Positions 14,164 through 25,008 of a stretch of DNA of 64,000 nt are shown here, one piece after another. How positions within the stretch are numbered: position 1 is the first letter of the stretch; every line of letters begins with the position of its first letter. The translations under genes and the position numbers were made by a program. The notes beneath the pieces were generated by a model. It made no database searches and was not told the DNA's origin. It worked only from the letters and a program-made list of their open reading frames with translations. Where the stretch lies: positions 2,738,620 to 2,802,619 of the forward strand of contig NC_089314.1 in the NCBI RefSeq assembly GCF_036669915.1, read 5' to 3'. The stretch comes from Pocillopora verrucosa (lineage: Eukaryota > Cnidaria > Anthozoa > Scleractinia > Pocilloporidae).

Positions 14164-15177
14164 ATGTCAAACTTAGAGCTACCAAGCCGAAGCTTACCTG
14201 CCGTCATAACTGAGGCAATTGCATGCGTTTCATTGAACATCACAAGCATCATTGGAAACAGTCTGGTTTGTATAGCAGCATACAGAAACACAAACCTGCG
14301 ATCAACCACAAACCTGTATATCATTGCTTTAGCGGTCAGCGATCTGCTGTGTGGAACAGTAGAAATGACGTTAGCTTCTGCAACGCTAATCATCGGAAGA
14401 TGGGTCTTTGGCGACGCTTTATGCCAATTTCAAGGCTTTGTTGATATGTTCACCTCTCACGTGACCCCAGCAACACTTGGTTTGACAGCAATTAACCGCT
14501 ACATGAAAATTATAAAGACAAGCCATTACAAGAAGATTTTTTCGCCCCGCAGATCTAAGATATGGCTGAGTTGCTTGTGGCTTTCCCTTGCACTTTACCT
14601 GTTGATTGCCCGTGCCACAAATTGGGTTAAAATCGATTTTATTCAAGGCTACGCAATGTGCTCCTTTCATTACCCAACTAGTGAAAGTCAAATCGTTCAT
14701 TATTCCATCACTGTTGGATTACTTTTTGTTTTACCGTTGTGTGTTGGCATTTTCAGTTATTATAAGATATTTCTGAAAACCCATGAGCATCAACAGAATG
14801 TAGAGTCATCGCTACGGAACCGTACTGACAATACTGCAGTAAGCAACACAGTGAAAGAAATAAAGCTTACTCGAATGTTGCTCCTTGTGGCAGCGGGATT
14901 TTTGTGTTGCTGGATACCAATGTGGGCACTTGTCCTCTGGTTTCGCTTTTCCCCTGCAACCAGCTCAAGAATTACAGCACTGCTTGCCACGTTTTTCTTT
15001 TATATGAGTGCTGTAATCAGTCCCATTATTTACGCCTTTACAAATGATGAGTTCCGCAGGGAGTTTCGCAAACTGCTCTGTTGCCGCCGTGAAAGGTCAA
15101 GAATTGTGCCAAAGAAAGCTGCTGCGTTTACTAGCAACGATCTCGTCGAACGAGAGGAACAAGAAGCAAACTTTTGA
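14164..15177 (+). CDS. Class A (rhodopsin-like) GPCR, melatonin-receptor-like, subgroup A
   Basis: A predicted seven-helix plasma-membrane receptor of 337 residues in one coding exon; the ligand is unknown. Motifs by residue: GN 31-32 in TM1, LAVSD 56-60 in TM2, Cys87 and Cys166 as the likely TM3-ECL2 disulfide, NRY 111-113 in place of DRY (as in melatonin receptors), Trp139 in TM4, Pro191 in TM5, CWIP 249-252 in TM6, and helix 8 ending in Cys306-Cys307, likely lipid anchors. The N-terminus is only about 15 residues and shows no signal peptide. TM7 reads ISPIIY, so the near-universal Asn of NPxxY is Ser286, while the paralogues keep Asn. The start is supported by a splice acceptor eight bases upstream. 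It sits in duplicated unit 2. The family is certain; the melatonin link rests on motifs only. Confidence 0.93.
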   Translation: MSNLELPSRSLPAVITEAIACVSLNITSIIGNSLVCIAAYRNTNLRSTTNLYIIALAVSDLLCGTVEMTLASATLIIGRWVFGDALCQFQGFVDMFTSHVTPATLGLTAINRYMKIIKTSHYKKIFSPRRSKIWLSCLWLSLALYLLIARATNWVKIDFIQGYAMCSFHYPTSESQIVHYSITVGLLFVLPLCVGIFSYYKIFLKTHEHQQNVESSLRNRTDNTAVSNTVKEIKLTRMLLLVAAGFLCCWIPMWALVLWFRFSPATSSRITALLATFFFYMSAVISPIIYAFTNDEFRREFRKLLCCRRERSRIVPKKAAAFTSNDLVEREEQEANF

Positions 15178-15428
15178 GTCTAGCGAATTTGTGTCAGTAA
15201 GACATCCTCTTTTAAAAACAGGACGCAAAAGTTATTCTATTCTTTTTTATCTTTTTTATTACGGTTGCTTTGTTTTTTTTTTGTTTTTTTTTTGCTGTTT
15301 TTTGCTGTTGGTCGGTTTTGTTTTTTTTTCTACTATGCTTGGGCTCAGATTTCTCAAAGAGGCAGACACGAGGGGAACCAGTCGGATAATTTATATACGC
15401 CTTAAAAAAGAGAAAGTAGTAAGAGAGT

Positions 15429-15467
<39 letters not shown>

Positions 15468-17740
15468 ATATTGCCTTTTTGAAATTTGAAACAAACCTGA
15501 ATAAAAAAATCAAATTACCGGCCTCGACTTGAGTAGTGTCTTTTGAGGTGCTGATTTAGTTATTGTTTGCCAAAGAAAGCTCCTTAGATGTCGAAAGCGA
15601 TGTTGCTCGCACCAATCAGACCGCGCTGTCTAATATTATAAACTATTTATGGTGACTTCTCCTTGCCTAGTGCTGAACACGAGAAGACGACATCAGTTCA
15701 CTTCTAAATTGTGGAAGGGTTGTGAGTACGAATTGGATAGATTTTGCTATGCGTGCGGTGAAAATACAATGAACTGAATTTGAATACTAGATTGAATAAT
15801 CTGATAGCAAACACGATATAAAAGCGTTCAGTGTAACCTTTTGCTTCTTCGGAATTTTTTATTTATAACGTCAAAGCTTTTGTCCTTAACCGGATAGTTT
15901 CAGATCCAAGGGCATGATGGTTAAAAGGAAAATAGATTAATTTTATTCGACTTTCCGTTTGTTAACAGCCAGCTTCTAAAGCAGAATAACTTTCCCCTGA
16001 GTTTCTCTTTCTGATGCCTGTGATGTAATCAGCAACTTATTCGTTATCATCGAACATAGATTTTTTCTAAACTCATAACAAATTGGCACAAAATGCTTTT
16101 AGTTGATTAGAGGTGACACCCAGTCGTTTATGAAAAACTACAGGAGAACCAGAAAAACCCCAGTTCGCAAAGAAAAAAAATGAAAGTTGCGGTTGAAAGA
16201 GTGCAATAACCTTTGGAGATGTTTCACCCAACCATTTCCATGAATAATTTTCCATATGCGCGCTTTCATTTGCAACCATGATTACAGCATAATTAATAGC
16301 CACCTACTAAGAACGTTATAGGATATTTCGGAATCAGTTTCAGAAGTCTTTTACACTTAACGAAGAATCAAGAGAACGGAATTGATGCTCTCTGGGGTGA
16401 TTGCTTTTTTTTTGTTACTGAGGCACTCCTACCACTCATCTGTCATGGATAAGTATGAATGCATTTTGTAAACGCTTTCAGTGGAACATGGGACGCCGAG
16501 ATAAACCAAAGGTTAAAACATTTTCGTCGGAAAACGTCCTACAAAGACTTCAGATGCCGGCTGTTAGAGCTCCAAGTTCTATGCCCATAAAGATGTATGC
16601 CGTAAAAATACATATAGGAATAACTGTTATTCAAATCAAGTCCTCAACAATATCTTGTTTGCCAGACTTTAAAATTCCCTTTTACTTCTAGAAAGACACT
16701 AACTTATATGGACTGAAATACAGACTTTCTTAACACAAATTAATATTAGTTTGATGTAGACAAGTTGATTCGCCTGGTTCAAAGCTCTGCAGCCAGGTTA
16801 TAAATTTACAAATGAAATGCTCTCCTAACATCGACATAGGCAAATTTGAGCATAGACAACGTTGAAGTAGGAAAAAGGATACGAGCATTGACTAAGCGAC
16901 ATTCCCTAAAGAGAGGTATAAAAAATAACTTATATTTAGAGCTTTAAAGTTATGATATGTGGAGAAAATAAATAGAATTTGAAAAAAGAAGCCAGCAAAG
17001 AGTTAAAAATTAGCGCCTGACAATATCAATGACGTAACAGTGCTTATAATAGCTCGCAACGATACCTGCAAGACTTTCTACGTCGACGAAATAGTTCCCG
17101 AGTAGATTTTGAGATGGAAAACATGTTAGAGGGAGATTTCGTTCGTCAAACGTCAAACATAATTGCTTAGGACTCCTGTAGATGGCCTAAAGGTTTCGTT
17201 TTTTAAGGTTAGGCATATTAACTTTATATCATAGTGTTGCCTTGTCTTTGTGATTACGATGGTGTGTTTTTCGTTTTTGTTGTTGTTGTTGTTAGTTTTT
17301 TTTTTTTTTTTGTCAAATTTTGATTTATTTGTTAATTTATTCGTTTATTTTTGCATATCGTTTGCATACATTTTTCATATTTAAAAAAAAAGGGTGAAAT
17401 GAGTGCGCCCACTTTAAGATATTATTTCTCCGGACTGGTATATGGGTTAGGGCTGAAATTTTTGTGAGGATCTAAAATAAGAGTTGGCAAGATTTGTGCA
17501 ATGTAAAGTACTACTCTTAACCTCATATTTTGTGCGAGATATCAGTTTTCGATATTTCGGTGCGCTCTCCCTTCTTAACTTATTATTCGAAAGTCATGTT
17601 TAAGCGGTTTTTTTGTCGATTTAACGAAAAGGATTGCAATGAAAATCCTATTGGCGCAAAGTTAAGTTATTAGGCTTTATTGAGGTGTGATTTTTTTTTG
17701 TTTCTAAGGTGGTAAAATAATAAAGAGTCACATATCTTAA
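15178..17740. repeat. Subgroup A unit 2, downstream spacer
   Basis: No gene seen. It holds T-rich runs (15245-15330), a GA microsatellite (15430-15465) and about 750 bp (16160-16910) absent from unit 1. A 78-codon ORF at 16455-16691 lies in the extra part but shows no known motif. The end matches the ends of units 1 and 3. Confidence 0.7.
15430..15465. repeat. (GA)n microsatellite
   Basis: An uninterrupted GA run of about 18 units. Unit 3 has a shorter, interrupted version at about 26222-26250. Confidence 0.95.
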
Positions 17741-17817
17741 CAATGAAATTAAGAGATCCTCACAGCTAGGAACATTACTAAAACGAATAGTTGTAAATAG
17801 GACCTGAAAAAAATTCA

Positions 17818-17889
17818 GGCCCGTACAGGAATTGAACCCATGACCTCTGCGATACCGGTGCAGCGCTCTACCAATTGAGCTAACAAGCC
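17818..17889 (-). tRNA. tRNA-like sequence (SINE head), copy 1, probably not a working tRNA
   Basis: Reading the minus strand, a 72-nt cloverleaf can be drawn: acceptor GGCTTGT pairs with ACGGGCC (two G-T pairs), the D arm carries an A-box-like run (TAGCTCAATTGGTAGAGC) and the T arm a B-box-like GGTTCAATTCC. The anticodon arm is imperfect and position 33 is C, not the usual T, so decoding identity is unclear. It is embedded in a repeated body, so a SINE head is the better reading. Confidence 0.55.
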
Positions 17890-18062
17890 AACTGGAAACT
17901 GATCAATGAATTGGGTCCAAATAAACATCCAAGTTAATGATGATTTTAGATATATGAAAATTCATATATTTGCACTGCGGTGGAGAGATGAAATTAAGAG
18001 ATCCCCGCAACTAAGAACACTACTGAAACGATTAGTTGTAAATAGGACCTGAAAAAGATTCA

Positions 18063-18134
18063 GGCCCGTACGGGAATTGAACCCATGACCTCTGCGATAC
18101 CGGTGCAGCGCTCTACCAATTGAGCTAACAAGCC
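18063..18134 (-). tRNA. tRNA-like sequence (SINE head), copy 2
   Basis: Nearly identical to the copy at 17818-17889, with the B box reading into CCCGT. It has the same acceptor pairing and the same odd anticodon loop. Confidence 0.55.
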
Positions 18135-18264
18135 ATCTGGGAACTGGGTCCAATTAAACATCCAAGTGAATGATGATTTTGGATATATGAAAATTCATAC
18201 ATTTGTACTGCGGTGGAGAGATGAAATTAAGAGATCCTCGCAGCTAAGAACACTACTGAAACGA

Positions 18265-18271
18265 GTATATA

Positions 18272-18326
<55 letters not shown>
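18265..18326. repeat. (TA)n microsatellite
   Basis: About 30 TA units with one early interruption. A second, shorter TA run (18557-18580) flanks the far side of the palindrome that follows. Confidence 0.95.
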
Positions 18327-18328
<2 letters not shown>

Positions 18329-18385
18329 AAGTCTGCAAGTCGATTTTCGCGTGGAACAGTGCTCAATACGTTGAAGCAGAGCAGG

Positions 18386-18559
18386 ATAAATATTATGAGA
18401 GGAAAAAAGGGGACGTAACTACATTTCCCGACAAGCCTGTTTCGTGAATCGCTTCACTCTTCAGGGGTTTAATTAAACCCCTGAAGAGTGAAGCGATTCA
18501 CGAAACAGGCTTGTCGGGAAATGTAGTTACGTCCCCTTTTTTCCTCTCATAATATTTAT
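18386..18559. repeat. Perfect 174-bp palindrome
   Basis: The two 87-base arms are exact reverse complements with no spacer; the centre is 'gtttaattaaac' (18467-18478). TA repeats lie on both sides. It would extrude as a very stable hairpin. It may be a fold-back transposon or an inverted duplication seeded at the TA tract. Confidence 0.93.
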
Positions 18560-18603
18560 ATATATATATATATATATATATTCATATATCTAATTTTCTC
18601 AAA

Positions 18604-18774
18604 TGAAACCAATGAGCATTAACACAATGTAGTCTCGTCGCTACAGAACAGGACTGACAATGGTTCAGTAACCAACTCAATGAAAGAAATAAACATTAAT
18701 CGGGTGCTGTTGTACGTGGCCGCAGGCTTTTTGTGTTGCCGAATACCAATGCAGGCACTTACATTCTGAATAAA

Positions 18775-18807
<33 letters not shown>

Positions 18808-19264
18808 TCGTTGGGAGAGTATAGCAGGTAATTTAGTGTTAACAACTGGGTTGAAAACATAAATTAGCCACCGTAAAGGGTAAAAAAGCTGACGTTTCGA
18901 GCGTTAGCCCTTCGTCAGAGCGATTAGAGCAACTCTAATCTAATCCAACTCCTCTAATCGCTGACGAAGGGCTAACGCTCGAAACGTCAGCTTTTTTACC
19001 CTTTACGGTGGCTAATTTACGTTTTCAACCCAGTTGTTAACACTAAATTACTTACATTCTGGTTTCGATTTTCCTTTGAAACCTGCCCAAGAATTGCAGC
19101 TTTGTTAACAACTTTCCTCTACTATTGGCGAATTTCGAAAGCAATTTCAGAACCTGCTTTGTTGTCACCTTGAAAAGGCAAGAGATCTACGAAATGTAGC
19201 TGCCTTAATTAATGAAAAGGAAATTGCAAAACATGAGGGCAAAGCGAACGTACAAGTCTTGTAG
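18604..19264 (+). pseudogene. Class A GPCR pseudogene, subgroup C (copy 2), split by a fold-back element
   Basis: This relic covers the end of TM5 to the C-terminus and is closest to 1860-2203. CWIP in TM6 has become CRIP, and a 281-bp repeat inserted after the TM6 codons is followed by the rest (FWFRFSFETCPRIAAL). TM7 with NPxxY is deleted, at a slightly different point from the copy at 2070, and the tail has a stop where the other reads on. The stop at 19262-19264 and the downstream flank match copy 1. The 5' part is gone, replaced by the TA and palindrome block. Confidence 0.85.
18769..19049. mobile_element. Fold-back (MITE-like) element with 12-bp target duplication
   Basis: It is flanked by direct repeats 'acttacattctg' at 18757-18768 and 19050-19061. 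Removing the insert and one repeat restores the receptor reading text. Long inverted arms (about 18829-18925 and 18950-19049) carry 'gctgacgtttcgagcgttag' and its complement; the left 60 bases lie outside the inverted part. No transposase is encoded. Related pieces occur at 22850-22905, 41690-41850, 45000-45050 and 56337-56500. Confidence 0.85.
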
Positions 19265-20760
19265 ATTTTCAAAGTTTCTGATATAACATCGTACCGCTAA
19301 AAGTAGAAGGGAACGTAACTTATGTAATGTTTCGTAGAAATGTTCATGATATTTCCCGCTATAATTGTCGAATTGGTACAAACATATCAGAATACAGTAA
19401 GTTGGTAGAGTATATTCCTCAGTCGTGTGCCAGATCTCTTTAAAGAAAAATTTTTAATCATATATACACTGTAACAGAACCAAAACCACCAACACCTTCC
19501 TTCCCATAGGAAAAAAAAACAGAACCAGGTAATTTCTATATATAGGAAAATATACGAATGCGCGCCTTTGATTAAGACCCCATTCACACCAGCAAAATGT
19601 TTAATTCAACGGGATTTAGCATGATGAAATTAAGAAACGGAGAACTGAAAAACTGAACTTTCAATAATATCTAATTTATCGCTGACTTGTAATTCATTGT
19701 GCGAAACTTGAAGTCGGCAGATGTTGATTTAAGAAGCTTCTATAAAGAAAAGAATTTGAATCATGTTTAACAAAACAGTTTAAAACATATATATTTAAGC
19801 TTTCTTGTGAATGGGGTATTAAATGCATGGGAATGAAATGATGACGCAGTAGGCGAATTACAAAATTTGACGCAAACCTGCATCCCAAATATGCTTCCTC
19901 CTAAATAAACTCATAATCATCAGAATGAATAAACGGCTCTTAAAAAAATCATTATTATTAATCTATTCATGATTTCCTGTTAGCAATTAAAATTTAAAGT
20001 GTTAAATGAAAACCTCGCGCATCTTTTTTAATCTTTGGGTGGCAACGGCTTCAAACTCTTAGCCCCTATCCATCGGATAGTGAGTTTCTTCGAGCAGGTA
20101 AATGTACTAAAAATGAGAAAGATTTCCATATTTAATAAGTAATTTGACATAAATAAAAGATTAAGTTGCACTTTACCAGCCTCAAAATGTGTTATTAGTC
20201 CTAAGGTGTCCATTTTTAAGACAGCTACGCGAAGGAAACCTTTGTGAGTCCCTCAAGGATCGTCGGCTATCAGAAAGTTTAATCTCAATTCAGTTATGAT
20301 TCAGAAAAAAAAAATTAATCCTTTCACACACACAGGAAAATGTTGATATTATGACGAGCCGCCTTACCTGGGATATTTTTATAACAAAGGACGCTATTTG
20401 AGACGACATGTTCCCGCTTCTACTTATTTTGTCTACGTGTGAGCTTGGGGCTTGAAATAAATTTATCTCATGAACTTTTCTTTACCTAGGGACATTTTTA
20501 TTACGAAGGACGCTATTTAAGACGGTATGCTGCTGCTCCTATCGAGTGAGATTGTGTCTTGAACCAAATTTATCCCATGAAAAAAATTATGTAAATTAGA
20601 AATTTATCCGGGAATCCTAATGACACAATTGTAAAACCGCTCTTGTCTCCCCAAACCTGGACAAAATTCGTTTAGTAACGAAGATTAATTGATTACAAAG
20701 ATCTTTAAGCTGTTCTTTTTATTGTCAGGCTTGATAGGTGTGGTGTTCAAGCAAGCAAAT

Positions 20761-20855
20761 TTATAACATAGCTAGTAAATTTGTCCAATCAAATTCAATT
20801 GCGTGAGCGTGCTTCATTTTCCTATTGTTAGACAAATTTACGCGCTATGTTATAA
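20761..20855. mobile_element. Small MITE-like element with 25-bp terminal inverted repeats
   Basis: Begins 'ttataacatagctagtaaat' and ends with its reverse complement, two mismatches in 25 bases; total length about 95 bp. The same left end and inner text begin a longer block at about 11047 in unit 2, so this is likely an internally deleted relative. No ORF. Confidence 0.7.
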
Positions 20856-22628
20856 TCTTTTTTTGTGGTTATTCCCGCGCACGCCACCCTATCGCGTCCT
20901 AATAAGTAAAAACATACTTTTCGAAATATTCAAAAGGTATTCATGGTCATATGATAAAATGCTTATTGACTGAGTCAAGTCATACAGAATCCCAATTTAC
21001 ACATATGAAGTTGCCGCTTTTTCCGGTTAGAAATCTTGGTTAAACACCGCAGTTTATATGACCGTTTGTATTTATCAGTCGGACCAGCTTAATTTTCACA
21101 ACTTCAGTGTTTTTCTAGCAAAATAATAGTTTTCTCAAGAGCTTTGGGCTATGCCGAATAATAGACAATTCATTCTTTTTAATAACTCGCCTTTCAACTT
21201 ACCACCTGCTACAAGTTACACGTGACCGATAGGCCAGATATATAACTAATAAAAATGCTGATAAAAATTCGCAATCAAGCTCACGCAAGTATAGATTAAT
21301 TTTCTTGGGTTACCTTCAATGAAAAAGACGAAGTATTTCGAAAACGGCAAACTTATATGCACTTCGGCAGAATAAAAAACTACTTATTTTTTTTTTCTTG
21401 AAATCATAGTCAAACGTACAGATGTTTCAGTCTTTATTGCATTTGTGTAGGCTTTCGTTAAGCAATTGTGTGTCTTGCAGACGTCACTATGAGGAAGTAA
21501 AAAATACATCAAACGCTCTTGGCCCTTCCGCAGTTACCTTAAAAATGGGCATAGGCATAAAAAGGCCTTTCTTACCCTGAAAGTTCATAGAAAATGAGCA
21601 AAAATTGTGGTATTTAAAAGGAAAAAGGCATTTTGTACTAGGAAGAACCTCAGTTTGGCTGAGGTAATCGACAACTTTGAAAACAAAGTATGAATTAGCC
21701 ACTTCAAAACCGTTTTGGGGAAATTATCCTGTGGAATTAAGGTTAGTTACAGATGATATCTAATAATCCATTTCTCGCTTTTTAAACCCACTTTTTAACT
21801 CTAAAAAAAGCCACACTCTCTGCACTGTGACAGGTAAAGACTGGAAGAGTTAAAAAGACAATAGCTCCAACCTTGCAAGGAAGGTTGACCGCCGTTGAGC
21901 TATTATAAATACCGTCCCATATTCTTCTGTGATCTGACCTGTTTTCATCGAATCTCAGCGTAAAGTAAAGCTTTCGCTAGGTCTAATTAGAATTATCAGT
22001 GAATGCTTAAACTGGCAAAAACTTTCGCTTGGATCGCGGACAGTTCACATAATTGTCACAAACTCCTCGCATACTGAGAAATTCGAAATACGCAACTAAC
22101 TTGCAGCCAGCTGTTCCTTGAAGCAAATAAAATGAGAGCTTTAGAGTTCTTTACTAGCAATTTTGAGAATTTTGGTCGAGCTCTCTGAGTTCTTATCGTG
22201 AGACAAAGTTTAAAGCTAACGGCGCCACAAATAAATTCAGCGGCACATTCGTGACTTTATCAATCACCGAAGTAAGATAATTATTTTTCTTCAAACATTT
22301 TTGGTCAGGGGAAACAGGGAGTGACGTAATCGTCGATCTTTTTCAGATAGAGTAGTGAAACTCCACATGTACATTTATTTATCAATTGCTCTCGCCATTT
22401 TCGTGGAAAGTCATTAAGCACCGCACCACACTATTACTTGTGATTAACAACTTTTCGAGTGCATGTTTTCCCAACGTTCCGAGTTGGGTATTACGCTGGT
22501 AAACCGACAGAAAGTGTGGGTTATTGCTTTTATAATTTTGTGTCAAATTTCTCTGGGTTACCGATGCAATGACGATAGGTTTTTGACCAATTCCGTTTAT
22601 TTATAAAGCCTGATAACACAACGGTCTG

Positions 22629-22905
22629 GGAAATGTTGAAATAAAAAATGTTGGATGAATGAATGTATTTTAGGCCTTAGACAAAAACAATAATCCATTA
22701 GTAATTGTGTCTTTAAGACCTATTGCAAACAGCTTTCCCCCTCACCTGCAGCTCTCACCTTTTTATGTAAGAAAAGAATAAAAAAAGGTGTCGATTTTGT
22801 ACGTATTGGAAAAGACAAGTATAAAGCAAACTATAAAGGAGCCTAAGTTTCCAAAGAAACTGTGGTGCTGCGACGGCGGGGAAAAGCTGACGTTTGACTG
22901 GCTTT
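22629..22905. mobile_element. Unit-3-specific insertion of about 277 bp
   Basis: Unit 1 reads straight through at about 5625 ('acggtctgaccggctttagg'), while unit 3 has extra DNA between 'acggtctg' and 'gactggctttagg'. The extra ends with text of the fold-back family ('gaaactgtggtgctgcgacg', then 'gctgacgttt'). No coding content. Confidence 0.7.
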
Positions 22906-23539
22906 AGGAACACCTCGCTCAATTCTGTGTCTGAACGCTGGAAGTTACAAAGACCCTCTATGAAAAAAGTTTTAAGTAAGGGAGGATACGAGGACTATTC
23001 AATAAAAAGATTACTTTTAACTTTAAACTGATTAATAAAGCCTTCATTTACCATGTTTCTATCTATTAACACTGAATTTAGGGTAGACTGAAAACGCAAA
23101 AGAGTTTCAGAAATAGAATGACATATCTTGAAACTTCCCTTAATGATGCCCCAACCGAAGGCAATAAATGATTACCGTTTTGTGTATCATCCAACATTTT
23201 ATTTTTCTTAGGTCAATTCTACTCAGACGTTATCAAAATACACCTTTTGGAGCCCATATGCATTGTTAAAGATTTGTTGAGAGAAAGGAGAATTTTCAAA
23301 ATTTAGTCAGAAAGCTTGCATGGACAGCTAAAGTTTTCGATCGATTTCAATTCAAGCGAAACATTCAATTACTAAAATAATTTATTTAGGCGATGAAAGT
23401 TTGAAGGATGCCCTATAAATGTTCGTCAATTTTAAACTTAAATCATATATGCAAATTAACGTCGTCTGTAACAGGAAAAATATAAGGATACGGAAAAAAA
23501 TATAAAAGTAATATGAATTGACTCCTTCAGCTGATATGT

Positions 23540-24340
23540 TTGATCCAAGCTTCACGAGAAGTAAATATGGAAACAAACTAGTGGAACTTTTCGGCAGACT
23601 GTTGTTAACGACAATAATAACAATGATAATATTAACAATGATGAAGAAAACGATGATTATGATTGTAATCACAAAATAGAAAAAAATGAACAAAGAAATA
23701 GAGAAAACAGGTTTGACGGCTTACGTTTATCTTCAAACGTTCGCCTGTCATTAATACTGTTTCTAATTTGAATAAATTGTAAGCAATTGCTTGCGCCAAC
23801 ATGAACAAAATGCTCATTGCATGTACTGAGTAAATGGATAGCTTATATCTATGGGAGATTAAAAGAAGTATCCGTTGATCGCAACGGGAGATAATACAAC
23901 TGTACAAGGTTAAAACTCGAACGGAAATATCAAAAAAGTTTATGTTCGATCCAGACTTCACCAGAAGTAAATGTGGAAACAAACTAATGGAACTTTTCGG
24001 CAGACTGGTGTTAACGACAATAATAACAACGATAATATTAACAATAATAAAGAAAACGATGATTATGATTGTAATCACAAAATAGCAAAATAGGAACAAA
24101 GAAACAGAGAAAACAGGTTTGACGGCTTACCTTTATCTTCAAACGTTCGCTTGTCATCAATACTGTTTCTAATTTAAATAAATTGTAAGTTGCTTGCGCC
24201 TACATCAACAAAATACTCATTGCATGTACAGAGTATGTGGATAGCTTATACCTGTGGGTGATTAAAAAAAGTATCCGTTGATTGCAAAGGGAGACAATAC
24301 AACTGTACAAGTTTAAAACTCGAACGGAAATATTAAATAT
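23540..24340. repeat. Local tandem duplication of about 400 bp, two copies
   Basis: The block beginning 'tgtttgatccaagcttcacg' at about 23537 recurs from about 23942. Both copies contain the ACAATAATAAC-type run and the following 'acggaaatatcaaa'-like text. Units 1 and 2 have one copy each. Confidence 0.8.
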
Positions 24341-25008
24341 GTTTATTTTTTCCGTTGAGCTTTAACATGCGGTTTGGATATACAAAAGAATTGGAAACGC
24401 ATGTTAAATTACACTCCTGTATTTTACCTATAAAATGGAAAAATAAATAAATAAAATGAAAAAACAGAAAAAAAAGGTAGTATGAGATTCTCTAGCAATA
24501 CAGTCACTCGATCAGGAACGATTATTTAGCTGATAGAAATGCGTAGGTATTATACGAGTTACCAGTATGATGTTTTGTATTCAGTGTATTCTTCACTTGT
24601 CGTTAGGGTTGGAATATGATGGTAGTATTCAAAGCAATATGTTATATATGTTAAGGAAGTAATGTGATTGTAACGCTGTCGTTAATCTTCATACGTCTTC
24701 ATAAACCTCACTGTTCCCTTGCTTGGCATTGGATAAACTTACAATTCGAGAAGACGAGACTAAGATGGGTCACGCGGTTGAAAGACAAAAAGCCACTAAA
24801 TAAACGAATATATAAATAATAACTAGATAGCTGATTACAAGTAGATTTCGACAGTTCACAAACCCTGAGAGCGAATAAAGGTGCGGGTGATGTAGTTTGC
24901 CTGGAAAGGGGAAAAGCCATTTTGTTAATCTTCATCTCTCTTCACATATTTGTTTATTAATTTACTCAATTACTTGCTTTTTAATTTCTTCTATTTCCAG
25001 AAGGTGCT

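Larger units (their letters stand above)
17741..18262 (-). mobile_element. Tandem tRNA-derived SINE-like units (two full, one partial)
   Basis: Units of about 235-245 bp start at 17741, 17986 and 18220, each with 'atgaaattaagagatcc'. The first two carry a tRNA-like head on the minus strand followed by a shared body; the third stops within its first 45 bases at a TA microsatellite. The unit also contains an AT palindrome ('tatgaaaattcata'). Confidence 0.75.
19265..25000. repeat. Subgroup A unit 3, upstream spacer
   Basis: The first part follows a subgroup C relic exactly as 2204 onward does; from 19462 it aligns with units 1 and 2. It has about 277 bp extra at 22629-22905 and a local 400-bp tandem duplication at 23540-24340. 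No gene recognised. The end is the splice site at 24999-25000. Confidence 0.75.

Noticed and set aside
17962..18153. Minus-strand ORF across the tRNA-like head
   Set aside because: It is a translation of the tRNA-like text, seen commonly as spurious ORFs over tRNA genes and SINEs.
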